Source: CAZLXG01 sp964563585
GTDB lineage: Bacteria > Bacteroidota > Bacteroidia > Flavobacteriales > Flavobacteriaceae
Assembly: GCA_964563585.1 (NCBI GenBank)
Contig: CAZLXG010000055.1
Location: 1-14,806, forward strand
DNA: 14,806 nucleotides
Reading direction: 5' to 3'
A program made the position numbers and the translations under genes. Within the stretch, counting starts at the first letter, position 1; every line of letters starts with the position of its first letter. A model generated the notes under the pieces. The model did not search any database. It was not told the DNA's origin and saw nothing but the letters and a program-made list of their open reading frames with translations. This document shows positions 1 to 7,553 of the stretch, piece after piece.

Positions 1-23
1 GTTTTTTTTGAATTAGTTAAATT

Positions 24-56
24 AAAAAGTGCAAGATTTATTCTTGCGCTTTTTTT
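24..56 (+). terminator. Intrinsic terminator of a gene upstream of the window
   Basis: A 10-bp stem (27-36 with 42-51, one G-T wobble) with a 5-base loop is followed by an uninterrupted T run. It would end plus-strand transcription coming from outside the window. This separates mdh from whatever lies to its left. Confidence 0.8.
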
Positions 57-76
57 ATTTACAGTATTTTAATTCG

Positions 77-84
77 TAATTTTG
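77..84 (+). promoter_or_regulatory. Possible -7 box for mdh
   Basis: TAATTTTG matches the Bacteroidota -7 consensus TAnnTTTG. No TTG lies at the expected 17-23 base distance upstream, and the implied leader of about 95 bases is long compared with other genes here. It is the only consensus match between the preceding terminator and mdh, so it is a weak candidate. Confidence 0.3.
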
Positions 85-183
85 TATGAATAAAATCATG
101 AAATTTGTGCGTTGATAATTTTAAATAAAAATCTGAAATTATTTACTAGAATAAAAAATAAAAATCATTTTAAAAACTAATTT

Positions 184-1110
184 ATGAAAGTTACAGTAGT
201 AGGAGCAGGAGCAGTAGGTGCAAGTTGTGCAGAGTATATTGCCATTAAAAATTTCGCATCAGAAGTTGTTTTGTTAGACATTAAAGAAGGTTATGCTGAA
301 GGGAAAGCTATGGACTTAATGCAAACAGCTTCATTAAATGGATTCGATACAAAAATAACAGGTGTTACTAACGATTATTCACAAACAGCAAATAGCGATA
401 TTTGTGTAATTACTTCAGGAATTCCTCGTAAACCAGGAATGACACGAGAGGAGTTAATTGGTATTAATGCAGGTATTGTAAAAACAGTATCATCAAGTTT
501 GATCGAGCATTCTCCAAATACTATTATGATTGTGGTTAGTAATCCTATGGATACTATGACGTATTTAGTTCATAAAACTACAAGTCTTCCAAAAAGCAGA
601 ATTATAGGAATGGGTGGTGCTTTAGATTCTGCTCGTTTTAAATACAGATTAGCTGAAGCTTTAGGAGCTCCAATAAGTGATGTAGACGGAATGGTAATTG
701 GTGGACATAGCGATAAAGGTATGGTGCCATTAACATCTCATGCAACTAGAAACAGTATAAAAGTTTCAGAATTTTTATCTGAAGAGCGTTTAGAGCAAGT
801 TGGTGCAGATACTAAAGTTGGTGGAGCAACATTAACAAAATTATTAGGCACTTCGGCTTGGTATGCACCTGGAGCAGCAGTAAGTGGTTTAGTTCAAGCT
901 ATTGCTTGCGACCAAAAGAAAATGTTCCCATGTTCAACGTTATTAGAAGGTGAATACGGTTTAAATGATTTATGTATTGGCGTACCAGTAATTTTAGGTA
1001 AAAATGGTATTGAAAGTATTGTTAATATTGAATTAAGTGATGCTGAAAAAGCACATATGCAAGAAAGTGCAGAAGGTGTTAAGAAAACGAATGGTTTATT
1101 AGAATTGTAG
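184..1110 (+). CDS. mdh: Malate dehydrogenase (LDH-like type)
   Basis: NAD-dependent malate dehydrogenase, interconverting malate and oxaloacetate in the cytosol as the last step of the TCA cycle. The 308 residues are full length for the LDH-like (type III) family. The N-terminal Rossmann loop GAGAVG is at residues 7-12, and D32 ends the second strand, which fits NAD rather than NADP preference. The substrate loop carries R82 and R88, N120 follows in VVSNP, and the catalytic pair is D148 and H175 with substrate-binding R151. R82 rather than the Gln of lactate dehydrogenases supports malate as substrate. The ATG directly begins the Rossmann strand and has no Shine-Dalgarno, as is usual in this phylum. 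It stands alone between two terminators and so appears monocistronic. Confidence 0.95.
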   Translation: MKVTVVGAGAVGASCAEYIAIKNFASEVVLLDIKEGYAEGKAMDLMQTASLNGFDTKITGVTNDYSQTANSDICVITSGIPRKPGMTREELIGINAGIVKTVSSSLIEHSPNTIMIVVSNPMDTMTYLVHKTTSLPKSRIIGMGGALDSARFKYRLAEALGAPISDVDGMVIGGHSDKGMVPLTSHATRNSIKVSEFLSEERLEQVGADTKVGGATLTKLLGTSAWYAPGAAVSGLVQAIACDQKKMFPCSTLLEGEYGLNDLCIGVPVILGKNGIESIVNIELSDAEKAHMQESAEGVKKTNGLLEL

Positions 1111-1124
1111 TTGAAAAGAATTCA

Positions 1125-1182
1125 TCGAGAGTTTATCTCGAAGATTCCTTTGAAATTGTTATTCCCGTGAAAACGGGAATCT
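1125..1182. repeat. Short palindromic intergenic repeat
   Basis: Two hairpins lie back to back: TCGAGA/TCTCGA (1125-1130 with 1136-1141) and ATTCCCGT/ACGGGAAT with a GAAA loop (1161-1168 with 1173-1180). AGATTCC at 1143-1149 can instead pair with GGAATCT at 1176-1182, giving a competing fold. The shape resembles the ATTCCCG-type intergenic repeats scattered through many bacterial genomes. There is no T run, so it is not a standard terminator. Confidence 0.55.
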
Positions 1183-1206
1183 AAATCCATTAAATAGATA
1201 TTTATG

Positions 1207-1238
1207 TAAAGACTGTAGAAATACAGTCTTTATTTTTT
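1207..1238 (+). terminator. Intrinsic terminator of mdh
   Basis: An 11-bp perfect stem (1207-1217 with 1222-1232) closes on a GAAA tetraloop and is followed by six T (1233-1238). This is a textbook rho-independent terminator on the plus strand. Its T run touches the -7 box of the next gene. Confidence 0.9.
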
Positions 1239-1245
1239 ATATTTG
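1238..1245 (+). promoter_or_regulatory. -7 box implying a leaderless mRNA
   Basis: TATATTTG is a perfect match to the TAnnTTTG consensus. It ends only four bases before the ATG at 1250, so transcription would start on or next to the start codon. No good TTG -33 element is visible 17-23 bases upstream because the mdh terminator stem occupies that stretch. That lowers the confidence. Confidence 0.45.
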
Positions 1246-1249
1246 GCAT

Positions 1250-1876
1250 ATGAAAGTGAAATGGCATATTAGTGCTTTAATTCTTCTTCTTACCATATTA
1301 GGTGTTGTTAATCAGCAGCAAATCTCGGTGCCAAATCAAGAAATTGTATTGCAGTTTTCAAATGCTGAAGTAACAACAGAGGAAACTCAAACTACAATTG
1401 CGATTGTTAAAAAGCAATTGCAAGATTTGGGAGCAGACAATATACAAGTTAGCGAAGAAGAAAAAGGGAGGCTAAAAATCACTTATTATAGTGATGCTGA
1501 TATCGCAAGTATAAAAGAAACACTTTCTAAAGAAAAGAAAGTAGATATTGATTATTCAGCTTCTAATCAAAACAATAAACCTACAGAATTTCCATTTGAT
1601 GATGTAATTAGTTATAATCTTGATGTATTTGAAATTCAAAAAGCGAATGATGTTGAGTTGGGCTTTGATGGTTACATATTAGAACAAAAACCTAAAAGTG
1701 ATAGAGTTTTAATTCCTAATGTATATTTTTCTTTTATTGAAGTAGATGTTAGGGAAGATAATAAAATTGTAAAAGTTGCATATAAAGTTTCTAGAAACAA
1801 TGCAATTGCAATAGAGAATATTTCATATATAATACCAGAAGTTAGAGCAGGCCCCAATACTTGCGGGGATTCATAA
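1250..1876 (+). CDS. Small exported protein of unknown function, SecD P1-like
   Basis: The family is not named with certainty. The 208-residue product has an N-terminal hydrophobic segment (about residues 6-20, after MKVKWH) that should act as a signal peptide or membrane anchor, so the rest is probably periplasmic. Residues about 32-100 read as strand-helix-strand-strand-helix-strand. The helix TIAIVKKQLQDLGADNIQV and the following strands resemble the P1-base of SecD (in the neighbouring SecDF, AFEVLRKRIDEFGVTQPTIQ). The C-terminal half has no recognisable motif and ends in PNTCGDS with a lone Cys. It lies upstream of secDF on the same strand, but a hairpin and a separate secDF promoter lie between, so co-transcription is not required. 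A role beside SecDF is inference only. Confidence 0.8.
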   Translation: MKVKWHISALILLLTILGVVNQQQISVPNQEIVLQFSNAEVTTEETQTTIAIVKKQLQDLGADNIQVSEEEKGRLKITYYSDADIASIKETLSKEKKVDIDYSASNQNNKPTEFPFDDVISYNLDVFEIQKANDVELGFDGYILEQKPKSDRVLIPNVYFSFIEVDVREDNKIVKVAYKVSRNNAIAIENISYIIPEVRAGPNTCGDS

Positions 1877-1908
1877 CTTCAAATACTTCCCAAAATAATT
1901 CAAAATTA

Positions 1909-1942
1909 AAAATGAAAGTTTAAATGATTATACTTTCATTTT
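1909..1942 (+). terminator. Terminator-like hairpin after the small exported protein
   Basis: A perfect 11-bp stem AAAATGAAAGT/ACTTTCATTTT (1909-1919 with 1932-1942) has a 12-base AT loop. Only four T follow on the plus strand, inside the stem, and an A tract precedes it. It may work weakly in either direction. Confidence 0.55.
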
Positions 1943-2005
1943 AAGAATAGTATTCATTGGTTATAAAGGAAAACTATAAAATTCATATTTAATCATAAAA
2001 AATAA

Positions 2006-2036
2006 TTGTCAAGTTTTGCGGTAAACTATATATTTG
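2006..2036 (+). promoter_or_regulatory. Promoter of secDF
   Basis: TTG at 2006-2008 and TATATTTG at 2029-2036 are separated by 20 bases. This fits the Bacteroidota primary sigma factor consensus TTG-N17-23-TAnnTTTG. It predicts a leader of about 34 bases before the ATG at 2074. Confidence 0.75.
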
Positions 2037-2073
2037 CTCGCTTTTAAAATTTGACTAATAAAAAAATATACAA

Positions 2074-5058
2074 ATGCAAAATAAAGGATTAGTAAAGTTA
2101 TTTGCTGTTTTATTTGGGTTGGTAAGTATTTACCAATTGTCTTTCACATTTAAGGCAAGCCAAATAGAAGGAAATGCTGAAGAAATAGCTATTAACAAAA
2201 TTGCGGATACAGAAGAAGGTTTCCGTGCTTTAAGAAGTGCAGAAGAAACTAGTTATTTAGAGTCTATTGCTACCGATACCGTTTTTAATATTGGTATTGC
2301 ACAATACACCTATAATGAAGTAAAAGAAAAAGCAATGCCTTTAGGATTAGACCTAAAAGGTGGTGTTAGTGCAATTTTACAAATATCTATTAAGGATATT
2401 TTGAAAGGATTAGCTAATAATACAAAAGACCCAGTTTTTAATCAAGCACTAGATGATGCTTTCGAAATTCAAAAGAACAGTCAGAATACATATTTAGAAG
2501 ATTTCTTTGTAGCGTTTGATGCTATTAAAGGTGATACAAAACTAGCATCACCAGATATTTTTTATACTAAAGCGTTAGATGGTGAGATTGATGGGACGAT
2601 GTCTGATGATGAAGTACAAGGTATTATATCTACAAAAATTGATGAATCTGTAGTATCTGCTTTTGAAGTATTACGTAAACGTATTGATGAGTTTGGAGTA
2701 ACACAACCAACAATTCAACGTTTAGGGAATTCAGGAAGAATTTTAGTTGAATTACCAGGTGTAAAAGATAAAGACCGTGCTATTAAATTATTACAAAGTA
2801 CAGCACAATTAGAATTTTGGGATGCTTATAAAGGAGAGCAATTCTTTCCGTTCTTATCTCAAGCAAATGAAGTTTTAAAAGGTATTGTTGAAGTTAAAAC
2901 TGATGCAGAAGAAGTAGAACCTCAAGATGAAGAAGCTGCACAAGACTCACAAATTGATGCACTTTTAGGAGAAGCTGAAACAGATTCAACTGCTGTAACG
3001 ACAGTAAACCCAATATTTGATTTAATTAGAGGACAAGGCTACCAAGGCGGACCAGTAATTGCAAGGTTTGAATTAAAAGATAAAGCAACAATTCTTGAGT
3101 ATTTAAATAAATCTGAAGTACGAGATTTACTTCCAGTAGAACAACGTTATGTAAAGTTTGTTTTTGGAAAGCCAGAAAAAGATAGCGAAATTGTAGATTT
3201 ATATGCCTTAATTGGTAATAGAGAGAATACTCCAGAATTAAGTGGAGCGGTAGTTATTGATGCTCGTAACCAATTTGGACCAACAGGACAATCTGAAGTT
3301 TCTATGCAAATGAATGCAAAAGGAGCTAAGATTTGGGAAGAAATGACAGGTAGAGCATTTACTCAAGGAAGCCAAATAGCAATTGTATTAGACGATGTTG
3401 TGTATTCTGCTCCAGGAGTAACTACAGGTCCAATTTCTGGTGGAAATTCATCAATTAAAGGAAACTTCACATTAAATGAAGCGGTAGATTTAGCAAATGT
3501 TTTACGTGCAGGTAAATTACCAGCATCAGCAGATATTATTCAAAGCGAAGTAGTAGGTCCATCATTAGGTCAAGAAGCTATAGATAGTGGTAAAATGTCG
3601 TTCTTAATAGCATTAGCATTAGTGTTAATATGGATGATTTTCTATTACGGTAAAGCAGGTGTTTTTGCAGATATAGCAATGGCATTGAATATCTTATTAA
3701 TCTTTGGTGTTTTATCAGGATTAGGAGCTGTGTTAACATTACCAGGAATTGCAGGTATTGTTTTAACTATAGGTATGTCGGTTGATGCGAACGTACTTAT
3801 ATTTGAGCGTATTCGAGAAGAATTAGCAAAAGGAAAAGGACAAAAAGAAGCAGTTAAAGACGGATTTAGTAACGCATTATCATCAATTTTAGATGCGAAT
3901 ATTACAACAGGTTTAACAGCGTTAATTTTATTCATATTTGGTACAGGACCAATTAAAGGATTCGCAACTACCTTATTAATAGGTATTGGAACATCATTAT
4001 TTACAGCAATTTTTATTACAAGATTATTAGTAGATTGGTACACTAATAAAGGTGGAAAATTAACATTCTCTACACCAATTACTAAAAACCTTTTCAGAAA
4101 TATAAATATTGAATTCTTAAAGAAACGTAAAATTGCTTACATCATTTCTGGCGCATTCATTCTATTCAGTTTAGGTTCGTTATTTACAAACAGTTTAGAC
4201 CAAGGTGTCGATTTTGTTGGAGGTAGAACATATCAAGTGCGTTTTGCACAAGATGTTAGCGCTACAGAAATAACAGCAACACTTTCAGATGCTTTTGGAA
4301 GTGCCGATGCTAAAACTTTTGGTGATGCAAATCAATTAAAAATCACAACAAAATTTAAAGTAAATGAAACTGATGCAGCAGTTGATGAAGAAATCAGAAA
4401 ATCTTTATACACAGCTTTATTACCTCATTTAGAAGGTGTGTCTTACGAAGATTTCATTAGCGATTCAGATACTAAAACTGTTGGCTTAATGAAGTATTAT
4501 AAAGTAAGCCCAACCATTGCAGATGATATTAAACAAGCATCGTTTTGGGCAATTTTAGGCTCATTAATCGTTGTGTTTTTATATATTTTAATGCGATTTA
4601 AAAAATGGCAATACTCACTTGGTGCAGTAGCAGCCGTTTTTCACGATGTATTAATCGTGTTAGGTGTATTCTCATTAACGTACAAATTCATGCCGTTTAG
4701 TATGGAAGTAGACCAAGCATTTATTGCAGCTATCTTAACGGTAATTGGGTATTCATTAAATGATACGGTGGTCGTGTTCGATAGAGTTCGAGAGTTCTTT
4801 AACGAACACACAAGTTGGAAATTCGATAAAGTTGTGAATTTATCACTTAGTAGCACATTAAGTAGAACGCTAAATACCTCATTAACAACATTAGTAGTGT
4901 TATTAGCAATCTTCATCTTTGGTGGCGATTCTATTAGAGGCTTCATGTTTGCTTTAATAGTAGGTGTAATTGTGGGTACGTATTCATCATTATTTATTGC
5001 AACACCAATAATGTACGATACAGTAAGAAAATTAGAAGGAAAGAAGAAAGAAGACTAA
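2074..5058 (+). CDS. secDF: Fused protein translocase subunit SecDF
   Basis: SecD and SecF as one 994-residue inner-membrane protein that uses the proton motive force to pull proteins out of the SecYEG channel on the periplasmic side. The SecD half begins with TM1 (about 6-26), the conserved PLGLDLKGGV (89-98), the large P1 domain, VGPSLG (494-499) at the start of the TM2-6 bundle, and GMSVDANVLIFERIREE (from 567), whose D571 is the proton-path aspartate region. The SecF half has TM1 at about 685-705, GVDFVGG (711-717) and the cognate IGYSLNDTVVVFDRVRE (from 891, D897). Fusion is common in Bacteroidota. An acidic, low-complexity insert at about 272-312 lies inside P1. The ATG at 2074 precedes TM1 directly. 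The gene has its own promoter and terminator. Confidence 0.97.
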   Translation: MQNKGLVKLFAVLFGLVSIYQLSFTFKASQIEGNAEEIAINKIADTEEGFRALRSAEETSYLESIATDTVFNIGIAQYTYNEVKEKAMPLGLDLKGGVSAILQISIKDILKGLANNTKDPVFNQALDDAFEIQKNSQNTYLEDFFVAFDAIKGDTKLASPDIFYTKALDGEIDGTMSDDEVQGIISTKIDESVVSAFEVLRKRIDEFGVTQPTIQRLGNSGRILVELPGVKDKDRAIKLLQSTAQLEFWDAYKGEQFFPFLSQANEVLKGIVEVKTDAEEVEPQDEEAAQDSQIDALLGEAETDSTAVTTVNPIFDLIRGQGYQGGPVIARFELKDKATILEYLNKSEVRDLLPVEQRYVKFVFGKPEKDSEIVDLYALIGNRENTPELSGAVVIDARNQFGPTGQSEVSMQMNAKGAKIWEEMTGRAFTQGSQIAIVLDDVVYSAPGVTTGPISGGNSSIKGNFTLNEAVDLANVLRAGKLPASADIIQSEVVGPSLGQEAIDSGKMSFLIALALVLIWMIFYYGKAGVFADIAMALNILLIFGVLSGLGAVLTLPGIAGIVLTIGMSVDANVLIFERIREELAKGKGQKEAVKDGFSNALSSILDANITTGLTALILFIFGTGPIKGFATTLLIGIGTSLFTAIFITRLLVDWYTNKGGKLTFSTPITKNLFRNINIEFLKKRKIAYIISGAFILFSLGSLFTNSLDQGVDFVGGRTYQVRFAQDVSATEITATLSDAFGSADAKTFGDANQLKITTKFKVNETDAAVDEEIRKSLYTALLPHLEGVSYEDFISDSDTKTVGLMKYYKVSPTIADDIKQASFWAILGSLIVVFLYILMRFKKWQYSLGAVAAVFHDVLIVLGVFSLTYKFMPFSMEVDQAFIAAILTVIGYSLNDTVVVFDRVREFFNEHTSWKFDKVVNLSLSSTLSRTLNTSLTTLVVLLAIFIFGGDSIRGFMFALIVGVIVGTYSSLFIATPIMYDTVRKLEGKKKED

Positions 5059-5082
5059 CTCAAATTTTTTTCTTAACAGAAG

Positions 5083-5113
5083 AGCCTATCATTAATTTGA
5101 TAGGCTTTTTTTT
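5083..5113 (+). terminator. Intrinsic terminator of secDF
   Basis: A 9-bp perfect stem AGCCTATCA/TGATAGGCT (5083-5091 with 5098-5106) is followed by seven T. It sits 24 bases after the secDF stop. Confidence 0.92.
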
Positions 5114-5142
5114 ATGCAATAAACTGGAAGTTTAATAATTAT

Positions 5143-5295
5143 TTGGGCGTTACCCTTTGGGTCAGGCTTTCCGTTATATCTTTTTAAATACCATTGCGAA
5201 GAACAAAGTGACGTAGCAATCTGTTAAAGACTAAGTTCAAAGTATAATTATTTATTTATCCATTTTAAAAAGGATGCCACTACAATCCTTAACGC
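5143..5295 (+). repeat. Interspersed repeat element E1 (two arms, 71-base loop)
   Basis: The left arm (5143-5188) has TTGGGCGTTACC, a small ACC/GGT hairpin, GGCTTTCCG, then TATATCTTTTTAA. The right arm (5264-5295) has AAAAAGGATGCCACTACA and then ATCCTTAACGC. The arms pair: GCGTTA (5147-5152) with TAACGC (5290-5295), and CTTTTTAAA (5180-5188) with TTTAAAAAG (5264-5272). Its left arm is nearly identical to those at 9171 and 12603. The loop between the arms carries an unrelated repeat. No protein is encoded. Confidence 0.85.
5192..5223 (+). repeat. Second repeat family, nested in the E1 loop
   Basis: The stretch starting CATTGCGAAGAACAAAGTG and ending AGCAATCTG resembles the start of the palindromic repeat at 9296 (GTCATTTCGAAGAAGGAACG, ending AAATCTC). 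It also resembles the CATTGCGAGGAACGAAG-type intergenic repeats common in Flavobacteriaceae. It occupies the loop between the E1 arms. Confidence 0.6.
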
Positions 5296-5343
5296 GGAAA
5301 AAGATATTACGATATACTTAATATTAAACTTATAATCTAAAGA

Positions 5344-5714
5344 CTATTTTCCTGTGCCAGTAAACACCAAAAACATATATGTAAATCCGTAAGCAAAAGC
5401 CATTTCGCCTGCGTTACTACCTGTAAATTTTTATCGTACCAAAGAAAAAAAAGCAACAAACATAGTAAACTCTAATTCTAATGCGTTTATGCGTGTAAAA
5501 AGCCTAAGTGCAATGAGAATTGCTCCAAAATTTTCTAACCAATCAGCAATACATAACTTATTTCGTCACTAATGCCAATTAAGTCTGGAAATGTATGAAA
5601 CTGTTCTGATGCTGTCATGAGTTTTTATCAACCATGAAACTTGAAAACGAAATTTGTAATAATAACAACCCTAAATCTGGATTTAATGGGATAAATGATA
5701 ATCCGATAAATTTT
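5344..5714 (-). pseudogene. Decayed DoxX-family membrane protein gene
   Basis: Read on the minus strand, the pieces line up in order with a DoxX-family protein (four-helix inner-membrane protein). They are KFIGLSFIPLNPDLGLLLLQ and its continuation to VDKNS-stop, then KLMTASEQFHTFPDLIGIS through YVLLIG-stop, then ENFGAILIALRLFTRINALE through FFLWYDKN, then FTGSNAGEMAFAYGFTYM through FTGTGK-stop. Joining the pieces needs three frame changes, near 5622-5626 (a five-T run), 5536-5541 and 5428-5432 (another T run). The usual tail after GK (GKYSLD in relatives) is cut off by a stop at 5344-5346. No ATG is left at the expected start; the frame reads ATT ATA AAA there. It begins right after the M14 peptidase stop on the same strand, so it may once have been co-transcribed with it. 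The assignment rests on reading the pieces by eye. Confidence 0.8.
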
Positions 5715-5715
5715 T

Positions 5716-7458
5716 TTATAATGTTTTTTTGATTTTATAAACAGGATATTGCAAATGTGCTTTTTCGTAATGTTCACTTTGCTTATGTATCCAATCTAAT
5801 TGTGAATACCAATTGCTGGCAAAGTCTTTATTGAAAGATTTTTTGGTGTTAAAAGCAATTTGAATTTTTGGATTTCTAGCTAGTATTTCTAATGCTTTAT
5901 CTTCCCAAACATAAGGCGAAAATCCCTCTTTTTGTTGTAAAATAGTATCGAAAAAATTCCAACTAAAAAACGAATCTGGTGCTTGAGGTTCTAAAGTTTC
6001 TATAATATATCTAATTGAAGGTTGTGCAGTTTTAATAATAAAGTCGCCTTTTCTAAAAGTAATAGTTTCTGTGTTTGTTGAAATTGTAACATTATAATGT
6101 GAATAATGACCTTCGTAAGCTTGTTTACGGGTTTTATAATCTTCAATTTTATAGCTTTCAACTGTAATTGTAGAATCTTTTTCAAGTCGATGCATTTTAA
6201 TATTATTCAATTTTAATAACTCAATTACATTATACCAACCTTGTGGAATAATATAAACATCAGGAATTTCAATTTCAATAGTCGGTTTAAAATAATTCTG
6301 ATAAGCAACTTCTTTTGTAAAAGGTTTTGTTCTGTCATATTTTAAACGGTCGGAACCTGTTATTTGGCTCGGAATTAAATGACCTTCAAAACCTTTAAAA
6401 TTTAAAGTGGTTGTTTTTGTAGTGTCAATTTCCCAATTTAAAGTATATGTTTTTTGAGATTGTATTTTATTAAATGCATTTTTTCGTAATTCAGATATTT
6501 TATCACCATCATTTTCGGTAATCTCAATCATACTTTTCATAAGCTCGTAAGTGCCTTCAACACGTTGTTTGTATGGTTTAAGCATATGCGTTTCAACCAT
6601 CATGCCCAGCGTATTAAATAAAGTTGTGTAGCCAGTTGAATAACGAGGATAATCCATAAATTGAGAAAACCCTTTTTCAGGAACTTGATTAAAAACATTT
6701 ACATAAGGTGTAATATCCCAATTTTTTTCAGCCAGTTTTTGTTCTAGTTTTGGCATCATTTCAGTATGAATATAATTACCTAAATCGCCACCAAGTTTGT
6801 TGTGTTGAGTAAATAAGTGGGTGAGGGTGTATTGATAATCAGCACCATTACTTACATGATTATCTATAAAAACATCAGGTTTTACTAAATGAAATATTTT
6901 TGCAAACGTTTTGGCATTTTTGGTGTCACATTTAATGAAATCTCGGTTTAAGTCGTAATTTCTAGCATTTCCTCTAAAACCATATGTTTTTGGTCCGTTT
7001 TGATTCGTTCGTGTTGTAGAATTTCTATTTAAACTACCGCCAACATTATAAATTGGTATGGTTACTAAAACGGTGTTTTTGGGTGCTTCAATTTTACCGT
7101 TTGTAATATCTCTAAACAGCATCATGGTAGCATCAATACCATCACTTTCACCAGGATGAATACCATTATTTATTAAAAGAATACGTTTGTTTTTTCGTAT
7201 TTCAGAAAAATCAAATTCAGCATCAGGATTTAAAGTCACAATATGTAACGGTTTACCAGAATCGGTTTCGCCAATAGAATCGATAGAAATTTCAGTGTAA
7301 GTTTCAGCTAAATCAGTATAAAATTGAATAGTTTGTTCATAAGTTGCAGTTTCTAATCCTTCAGATAATTCAAAAACTGTTTCAAAATTATCATCTATTT
7401 TTTCATTCGAATTATTACAAGAAACTAACAAAACAAGAATTGCAAATATTTTTTTCAT
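5716..7458 (-). CDS. M14-type zinc carboxypeptidase, predicted lipoprotein
   Basis: A 580-residue secreted metallopeptidase. The N-terminus MKKIFAILVLLVSC ends in a lipobox with Cys14, so the mature protein should be lipid-anchored. An M14 domain fills about 40-320. The zinc motif HPGES gives H101 and E104, RNYDLNRDF (166-174) holds the Asn-Arg pair for the substrate carboxylate, DNH gives the third ligand H201, and the catalytic Glu is E289 in GMMVETHM. All needed residues are present, so it should be active. The C-terminal half (about 340-580) is a family-specific extension I cannot assign. The natural substrate is unknown; peptides, possibly cell-wall derived, are likely. The ATG starts the signal peptide and has a -7 box about 27 bases upstream. 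The coding tail runs directly into the DoxX pseudogene. Confidence 0.9.
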   Translation of the reverse strand: MKKIFAILVLLVSCNNSNEKIDDNFETVFELSEGLETATYEQTIQFYTDLAETYTEISIDSIGETDSGKPLHIVTLNPDAEFDFSEIRKNKRILLINNGIHPGESDGIDATMMLFRDITNGKIEAPKNTVLVTIPIYNVGGSLNRNSTTRTNQNGPKTYGFRGNARNYDLNRDFIKCDTKNAKTFAKIFHLVKPDVFIDNHVSNGADYQYTLTHLFTQHNKLGGDLGNYIHTEMMPKLEQKLAEKNWDITPYVNVFNQVPEKGFSQFMDYPRYSTGYTTLFNTLGMMVETHMLKPYKQRVEGTYELMKSMIEITENDGDKISELRKNAFNKIQSQKTYTLNWEIDTTKTTTLNFKGFEGHLIPSQITGSDRLKYDRTKPFTKEVAYQNYFKPTIEIEIPDVYIIPQGWYNVIELLKLNNIKMHRLEKDSTITVESYKIEDYKTRKQAYEGHYSHYNVTISTNTETITFRKGDFIIKTAQPSIRYIIETLEPQAPDSFFSWNFFDTILQQKEGFSPYVWEDKALEILARNPKIQIAFNTKKSFNKDFASNWYSQLDWIHKQSEHYEKAHLQYPVYKIKKTL

Positions 7459-7484
7459 TTCAAACGATTTAGTTTAATCTAAAA

Positions 7485-7492
7485 CAAATATA
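7485..7492 (-). promoter_or_regulatory. -7 box for the M14 peptidase gene
   Basis: On the minus strand the sequence reads TATATTTG, a perfect TAnnTTTG match, 26 bases before the ATG at 7458. No TTG -33 element is evident upstream. The 95-base divergent space to sulP shows no equally good box facing right. Confidence 0.5.
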
Positions 7493-7553
7493 GTAATTAG
7501 GATTTGCGCTTTTATTAAATAGCAGTAAATTAGCATCTTGAAAAAAACAGACC

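Noticed and set aside
3645..4946. Open frames antisense to secDF (3645-4043 and 4641-4946)
   Set aside because: They are low-complexity shadows of the conserved membrane segments of SecDF, with no family resemblance of their own.
5224..5262. Possible small RNA gene in the E1 loop
   Set aside because: No promoter box or terminator is associated, and the stretch is AT-rich sequence between repeat parts.
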